Assembly: GCF_045679555.1 (NCBI RefSeq) | Contig: NC_092122.1 | Span: forward strand, 12,947,043 to 13,011,042 | Length of the DNA stretch: 64,000 nt | Source of the DNA: Salvelinus alpinus | Lineage: Eukaryota; Chordata; Actinopteri; Salmoniformes; Salmonidae | Reading direction: 5' to 3' | Shown here: positions 58,374 through 64,000 of the stretch, one piece after another | Layout: the number at the start of each line of letters is the position of its first letter | Numbering within the stretch: the first letter of the stretch is position 1 | Program-made: the position numbers and the translations under genes | The notes under the pieces: model-generated | The model's input: only the letters and a program-made list of their open reading frames with translations | What the model was told of the DNA's origin: nothing | Database searches by the model: none

Positions 58374-59135
58374 TGACTCACTCCTGAGTGTATGGAAGGG
58401 ACAGAGTAGGCCAATGTTCTCGGAGAGATGCTGGTTACAAGATAGAGACACAAGCTGATGGACGTTAGAGAGAGAGCGGGAGAGAGAGATAGAGGGATAG
58501 TTGTATATAGGAGGGGCTGAGAGAAGGTTGGATAGAGCCACTGACTCAGGTCTGTGTTCAAGACCGAAGACTGAACCCAGAAGTGCTTACTGTCTCAACG
58601 TTGTCTTCTTAAATGTTGCCATTGGGCTTTGTATAAGAGCTTTCAGTTTCACTGAGAATCTCTCAATGCACAATGTGGGAAACACCCCTCTTTTTCCTGT
58701 TCTGAATGTATAGTTTTTTCCATTCATTTCTCTCTAGCTCGTCTGAGACTAAATTTAACTGTTTATGCATGTCTGCATAGACTACGTCTGTGTGTCTGTC
58801 TATGTTTTCTATGTAAATCTTTTATTATCTTCCCTCAGTCTTCAACAGGACTCAAATTGAAAGGAATGACTTAGGCTGCAGTCAGGCCAACCCACATGCC
58901 TTTTGCTCTCTATGGTTTTTATTCTGTGCCAGGTCAGCTTTTCCGCATTCACTGGCTTCTTCATAGGTTTACTTTGCTTTGGAGAAGAACCTTAGGAGTG
59001 ATGGGAGTCTCTGATGTAAAATGCCGACTACCCTACACATACATAACTCTATTGAGTGTGTTAACCCCATTACCACACACAAACCTTGAAGCTGTGCTAG
59101 TCATGTCCATTACCCAATATCTGTAATGTAATTAT

Positions 59136-61790
59136 CTCACCGCATTGGCTCCCAGTACTACTCTACAGCTCTGAGAAGCTCTGAGAGAGGTTCTTACCAC
59201 ATTGGCTCCCAGTACAACTCTACAGCTCTGAGAGAGGTTCTTACCGCATTGGCTCCCAGTACAACTCTACAGCTCTGAGAGAGGTCCTTACCGCATTGGC
59301 TCCAAGTACCACTCTACAGCTCTGAGAAGCTCTGAGAGAGGTTCTTACCACATTGGCTCCCAGTACAACTCTACAGCTCTGAGAGAGGTTCTTACCGCAT
59401 TGGCTCCCAGTACAACTCTACAGCTCTGAGAGAGGTTCTTACCGCATTGGCTCCCAGTACAACTCTACAGCTCTGAGAAGCTCTGAGAGAGGTTCTTACT
59501 GCATTGGCTCCCAGTACAACTCTACAGCTCTGAGAAGCTCTGAGAGAGGTCCTTACCGCATTGGCTCCCAGTACAACTCTACAGCTCTGAGAAGCTCTGA
59601 GAGAGGTTCTTACCACATTGGCTCCCAGTACAACTCTACAGCTCTGAGAGAGGTTCTTACCGTATTGGCTCCCAGTACAACTCTACAGCTCTGAGAGAGG
59701 TTCTTACCGCATTGGCTCCCAGTACAACTCTACAGCTCTGAGAAGCTCTGAGAGAGGTTCTTACCACATTGGCTCCAAATACCACTCTACAGCTCTGAGA
59801 GAGGTTCTTACCGCATTGGCTCCCAGTACAACTCTACAGCTCTGAGAGAGGTTTTTACCGCATTGGCTCCCAGTACAACTCTACAGCTCTGAGAGAGGTT
59901 TTACCGCATTGGCTCCCAGTACAACTATACAGCTCTGAGAAGCTCTGAGAGAGGTTCTTACCGCATTGGCTCCCAGTACAACTCTACAGCACTGACAGAG
60001 GTTCTTACCGCATTGGCTACCAGTACAACTCTACAGCTCTGAGAGAGGTTCTTACCACATTGGCTCCAAAAACCACTCTACAGCTCTGAGAGAGGTTCTT
60101 ACCGCATTGGCTCCCAGTACAACTCTACAGCTCTGAGAGAGGTTCTTACCGCATTGGCTCCCAGTACAACTCTACAGCTCTGAGAGAGGTTCTTACCGCA
60201 TTGGCTCCCAGTACAACTCTACAGCACTGACAGAGGTTCTTACCGCATTGGCTACCAGTACAACTCTACAGCTCTGAGAGAGGTTCTTACCGCATTGGCT
60301 CCCAGTACAACTCTACAGCACTGAGAGAGGTTCTTACCGCATTGGCTCCCAGTACAACTCTACAGCTCTGAGAAGCTCTGAGAGAGGTTCTTACCGCATT
60401 GGCTCCAAGTACCACTCTACAGCACTGAGAGAGGTTCTTACCCTCATTGGCTTCCAGTACCACTCTACAGCTCTGAGAGAGGTTCTTACCGCATTGGCTT
60501 CCAGTACCACTCTACAGCTCTGAGAAGCTCTGAGAGAGGTTCTTACCGCATTGGCTCCAAGTACCACTCTACAGCACTGAGAGAGGTTCTTACCACATTG
60601 GCTCCCAGTACAACTCTACAGCTCTGAGAGAGGTTCTTACCGCATTGGCTCCCAGTACAACTCTACAGCTCTGAGAGAGGTTCTTACCGCATTGGCTCCC
60701 AGTACAACTCTACAGCTCTGAGAAGCTCTGAGAGAGGTTCTTACTGCATTGGCTCCCAGTACAACTCTACAGCTCTGAGAAGCTCTGAGAGAGGTCCTTA
60801 CCGCATTGGCTCCCAGTACAACTCTACAGCTCTGAGAAGCTCTGAGAGAGGTTCTTACCACATTGGCTCCCAGTACAACTCTACAGCTCTGAGAGAGGTT
60901 CTTACCGTATTGGCTCCCAGTACAACTCTACAGCTCTGAGAGAGGTTCTTACCGCATTGGCTCCCAGTACAACTCTACAGCTCTGAGAAGCTCTGAGAGA
61001 GGTTCTTACCACATTGGCTCCAAATACCACTCTACAGCTCTGAGAGAGGTTCTTACCGCATTGGCTCCCAGTACAACTCTACAGCTCTGAGAGAGGTTTT
61101 TACCGCATTGGCTCCCAGTACAACTCTACAGCTCTGAGAGAGGTTTTACCGCATTGGCTCCCAGTACAACTATACAGCTCTGAGAAGCTCTGAGAGAGGT
61201 TCTTACCGCATTGGCTCCCAGTACAACTCTACAGCACTGACAGAGGTTCTTACCGCATTGGCTACCAGTACAACTCTACAGCTCTGAGAGAGGTTCTTAC
61301 CACATTGGCTCCAAATACCACTCTACAGCTCTGAGAGAGGTTCTTACCGCATTGGCTCCCAGTACAACTCTACAGCTCTGAGAGAGGTTCTTACCGCATT
61401 GGCTCCCAGTACAACTCTACAGCTCTGAGAGAGGTTCTTACCGCATTGGCTCCCAGTACAACTCTACAGCACTGACAGAGGTTCTTACCGCATTGGCTAC
61501 CAGTACAACTCTACAGCTCTGAGAGAGGTTCTTACCGCATTGGCTCCCAGTACAACTCTACAGCACTGAGAGAGGTTCTTACCGCATTGGCTCCCAGTAC
61601 AACTCTACAGCTCTGAGAAGCTCTGAGAGAGGTTCTTACCGCATTGGCTCCAAGTACCACTCTACAGCACTGAGAGAGGTTCTTACCCTCATTGGCTTCC
61701 AGTACCACTCTACAGCTCTGAGAGAGGTTCTTACCGCATTGGCTTCCAGTACCACTCTACAGCCCTGAAAGAGGTTCTCACCACTGACTG
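59136..61790. repeat. 47/57-bp minisatellite, about 2.65 kb, with higher-order duplication
   Basis: More than 50 units share AGAGGTTCTTACCGCATTGG and CTCCCAGTACAACTCTACAG. Units are 47 bases, or 57 when CTCTGAGAAG is added. The block 59346-60525 is repeated almost base for base at 60591-61770, an offset of 1,245 bases (differences are few, e.g. CCAAAAACC against CCAAATACC near 60066/61311). Short minus-strand frames across it are artefacts. Confidence 0.97.
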
Positions 61791-62112
61791 TTCACACACA
61801 GGCATTCCTGCCTGGAATGCTCCTTTCTGCTGCAAATAAACCAAAATAGACTTTGTGCCTCTTCATGTGCCATCGTGGTGCTCCGAGTTGTCCCTGAGGG
61901 TCAGACTGTCATGAAAAACTCTGGGCCCTGGCTATGTGGGCACTCTATAATCAGGTTTGGCAGTGAACTGACACTTCATGGCGGTTTTATTTACCTGTTT
62001 CGCTTGTATTACTCACTCGATCACAAATCAGTCTTAACATAATGACGTTGACCTTCAGGACAATTTCAGGGATTAGCTAATATCTTTCTTTACCTCACTA
62101 TCTTTCTCTCCC

Positions 62113-62232
<120 letters not shown>

Positions 62233-63588
62233 GTCTCTTTCTCTGACCCTGGTGTCATCCTGTGATCTGTTCTGATCTGGGGGCCTGTATGTCTCGGAGC
62301 CTCTGCTCTAATGGGTTCAGTGAGCTGGTATGCAGCAGGAATCTTTGGATCAAGGTGATTTCACGCTCCTCCACGTTTTCCCAGGGCTCTGGCCAGTCTC
62401 TGTTACCTCTGTGCGACTTGGACTGTGTGATAGTAGCTGACACGTGTTATCATTAGACACATGCACACACAGCAGCACTGACTAAAGGGAGCGTTATCTG
62501 TCTGACACCTCCGTTTCCCCCAAGGTTTGGATTATGGCTGCCTGGTATGAGCATAGCAGCCAGGGTTCCATTTGGTCTCCAGCTGAGACTCATGCACGCC
62601 ATAACTGAGTTCGTCAGCTTGTTCCCCCATAGGCCTATATTAATTGCGTATCTGTCTGACCTGAAAGTGGAATGCAAACTGAATGGTTTCAGCCTGTCCC
62701 CTTTGAAGTAAACTAATTCAACTAACCTTGGTATTCCCATAGAGACAATTCTCCCTCTCTTTCTGTGCATACAAAAACTCAGAAGATGCAGCATATTTCA
62801 TTTAGTTATTTTTGGTAATGTTTGTGAAAGAGGACATTTGTGTAATCATCCCAGTAAGATGTTGCTTTTTCAGCTCAATGGTTTTTAGTTGCTTTTTCAA
62901 CAGTATAGGATACTGTTCTGTAAACATTGAGTTAGTTGAACTAAAGAAAAGCTTGCAGTTTAGTTTGCTAGATTCCAAGCTCTTGATAATTAACACATTA
63001 AGTGCCAATTAAGAATAGCCTAGATAAGAATAGCCGAGACATATTCGTTAGCCGTAGTAGAAGCAGTAGCCTGGTTAAATATGACAAACTAAGATATAAG
63101 AGATACAGAAACCTCACAATGCTACTGTGATCGATTAGGTTCATGTCTGACATTTCTTTAGCCTAATGTTCGATTTCACTGCATCAGCGCATGTGTGAGA
63201 CCGGAGTTGGGGTGGGGAGAGGGACAAGTTAAACGAGTGAGGTGGCATTCATCCGGTTCCTGCTTCTAGCAACACAGCAAAAGATAGATTGTACAACAAG
63301 CTTTTGCTCTATCACTATAGCCTAGCCAACTATTGTGCAGAATGAGATATGCTTGCATCATAGCCTATAGACTACCCTGCGTTTATTCAGACTTCAATAA
63401 GCGGCAAGTAGCCTAAAGCCCAGGGCTGAGAGGAAACAGAGGCTATCGAGAGGCAGGACTACGCTGGAATAAACCCTGCAGTCTCACCCATGCTTCCTCC
63501 CGAATAGCCTACTTCTCCAGCTGTTTTACACTGTCCCCACTACTGTTTTGACGTTATTTATTTTTTCTGCAAAGGAAAGAACCGAACC

Positions 63589-63780
63589 ATGGAACTTCTT
63601 TGCTTCGAGGACAAAGTCGTGCTTGCCCAAATTGACCCCAACATTCTCTATGACGACAGAGTATTGCAACGTCTGCTAACCATAGAAGACAGGTTTCTAC
63701 CGCAATGTTCGTATTTTAAATGTGTCCAGAAGGACATTCAGCCACATATGAGGCGAATGGTTGCAGGATGGATGCACGAG
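63589..63780 (+). CDS. ccnd2: Cyclin D2, first coding exon (gene continues beyond window)
   Basis: The frame starts MELLCFED, carrying the LxCxE retinoblastoma-binding motif (L3-C5-E7) of D-type cyclins, and continues [20 protein letters not shown] and [19 protein letters not shown], closest to cyclin D2. It ends ATGCACGAG|GTTTGTG, a splice donor at the position where cyclin D first exons end, giving exactly 64 codons. D-type cyclins bind CDK4/6 and drive G1 progression through Rb phosphorylation. The start of the cyclin box is included; the rest is outside. In the helix block usually ATWMLEV, this copy reads AGWMHEV: two changes at normally conserved places. An ATG with a good context (ACCATGG) supports the start. 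Confidence 0.93.
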
Positions 63781-64000
63781 GTTTGTGAGCGTTTTTAGCC
63801 TACATGTGCATTGGTCAGGTATAGTGCTGTTTTCAAGGCATTTGTGCATTGGTCAGGTATATTGTTTGAAGGCATATCTCACTATAATAAGTGTGCTGTG
63901 TATAATACGATTTGATTTCTCTAAAACAAATGAGCCTACAGGGGTGTGTGCGTTTTGTATAAGAATGTTGCATGTTCTAATAACTCTGTAATAAGTTTGT

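Noticed and set aside
59136-61790. CRISPR-like array of regular repeats
   Set aside because: The units are contiguous with no unique spacers, in a vertebrate genome with introns and SINEs; this is a minisatellite. The same applies to 13080-13624.

Overview
The window is vertebrate nuclear DNA, almost certainly from a salmonid fish. Introns with GT/AG boundaries split the host genes. The repeats are the salmonid set: Tc1-like transposons with TA target duplications, an HpaI/SmaI-type tRNA-derived SINE, a 5S-rRNA-derived SINE, L2-like LINEs, short palindromic MITEs, solo LTRs and large minisatellites. There is no bacterial or viral gene organisation.

Layout. 1-7.3 kb: repeat-rich DNA with an unidentified, possibly minus-strand gene start (exon candidates at 2266-2395 and near 3816). 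7.4-26.9 kb: a 13-coding-exon plus-strand gene for an 805-residue PARP12-like mono-ADP-ribosyltransferase (CCCH zinc fingers, WWE domains, PARP catalytic domain, Pro/Ala repeat tail, C-terminal CVIS box). Its 10.5-kb first intron and several later introns are filled with transposons and minisatellites. 27-32 kb: LINE, LTR and DNA-transposon debris, including a partial second copy of the parp12-like 3' flank. 32.1-35.6 kb: usp18, the ISG15-specific protease, reassembled here as 10 coding exons and 340 residues. 35.6-63.5 kb: no host gene recognised; it holds two LINEs (one with an intact 957-codon ORF), a foldback element, a duplicated segment with a transposon inserted in one copy, SINEs, and a 2.6-kb minisatellite with a nearly identical 1,245-bp higher-order duplication. 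63.59-63.78 kb: first coding exon of cyclin D2 (ccnd2), running off the window.

Gene logic. parp12-like and usp18 are adjacent, point the same way, and each has interferon-stimulated response element (ISRE) matches just upstream, so they look like a small antiviral interferon-response cluster: an RNA-binding ADP-ribosyltransferase next to the ISG15 deconjugase and feedback regulator. ccnd2 is a cell-cycle gene that gives a synteny anchor; in human, PARP11 lies next to CCND2.

The least expected signals are: the splice acceptor of parp12-like coding exon 12 lies in a fourfold tandem repeat whose extra acceptors would all give truncated proteins without the catalytic domain; a complete H-Y-I catalytic triad is combined with a ZAP-like CVIS box; and a 27-bp minisatellite appears to have arisen inside a Tc1-like element.
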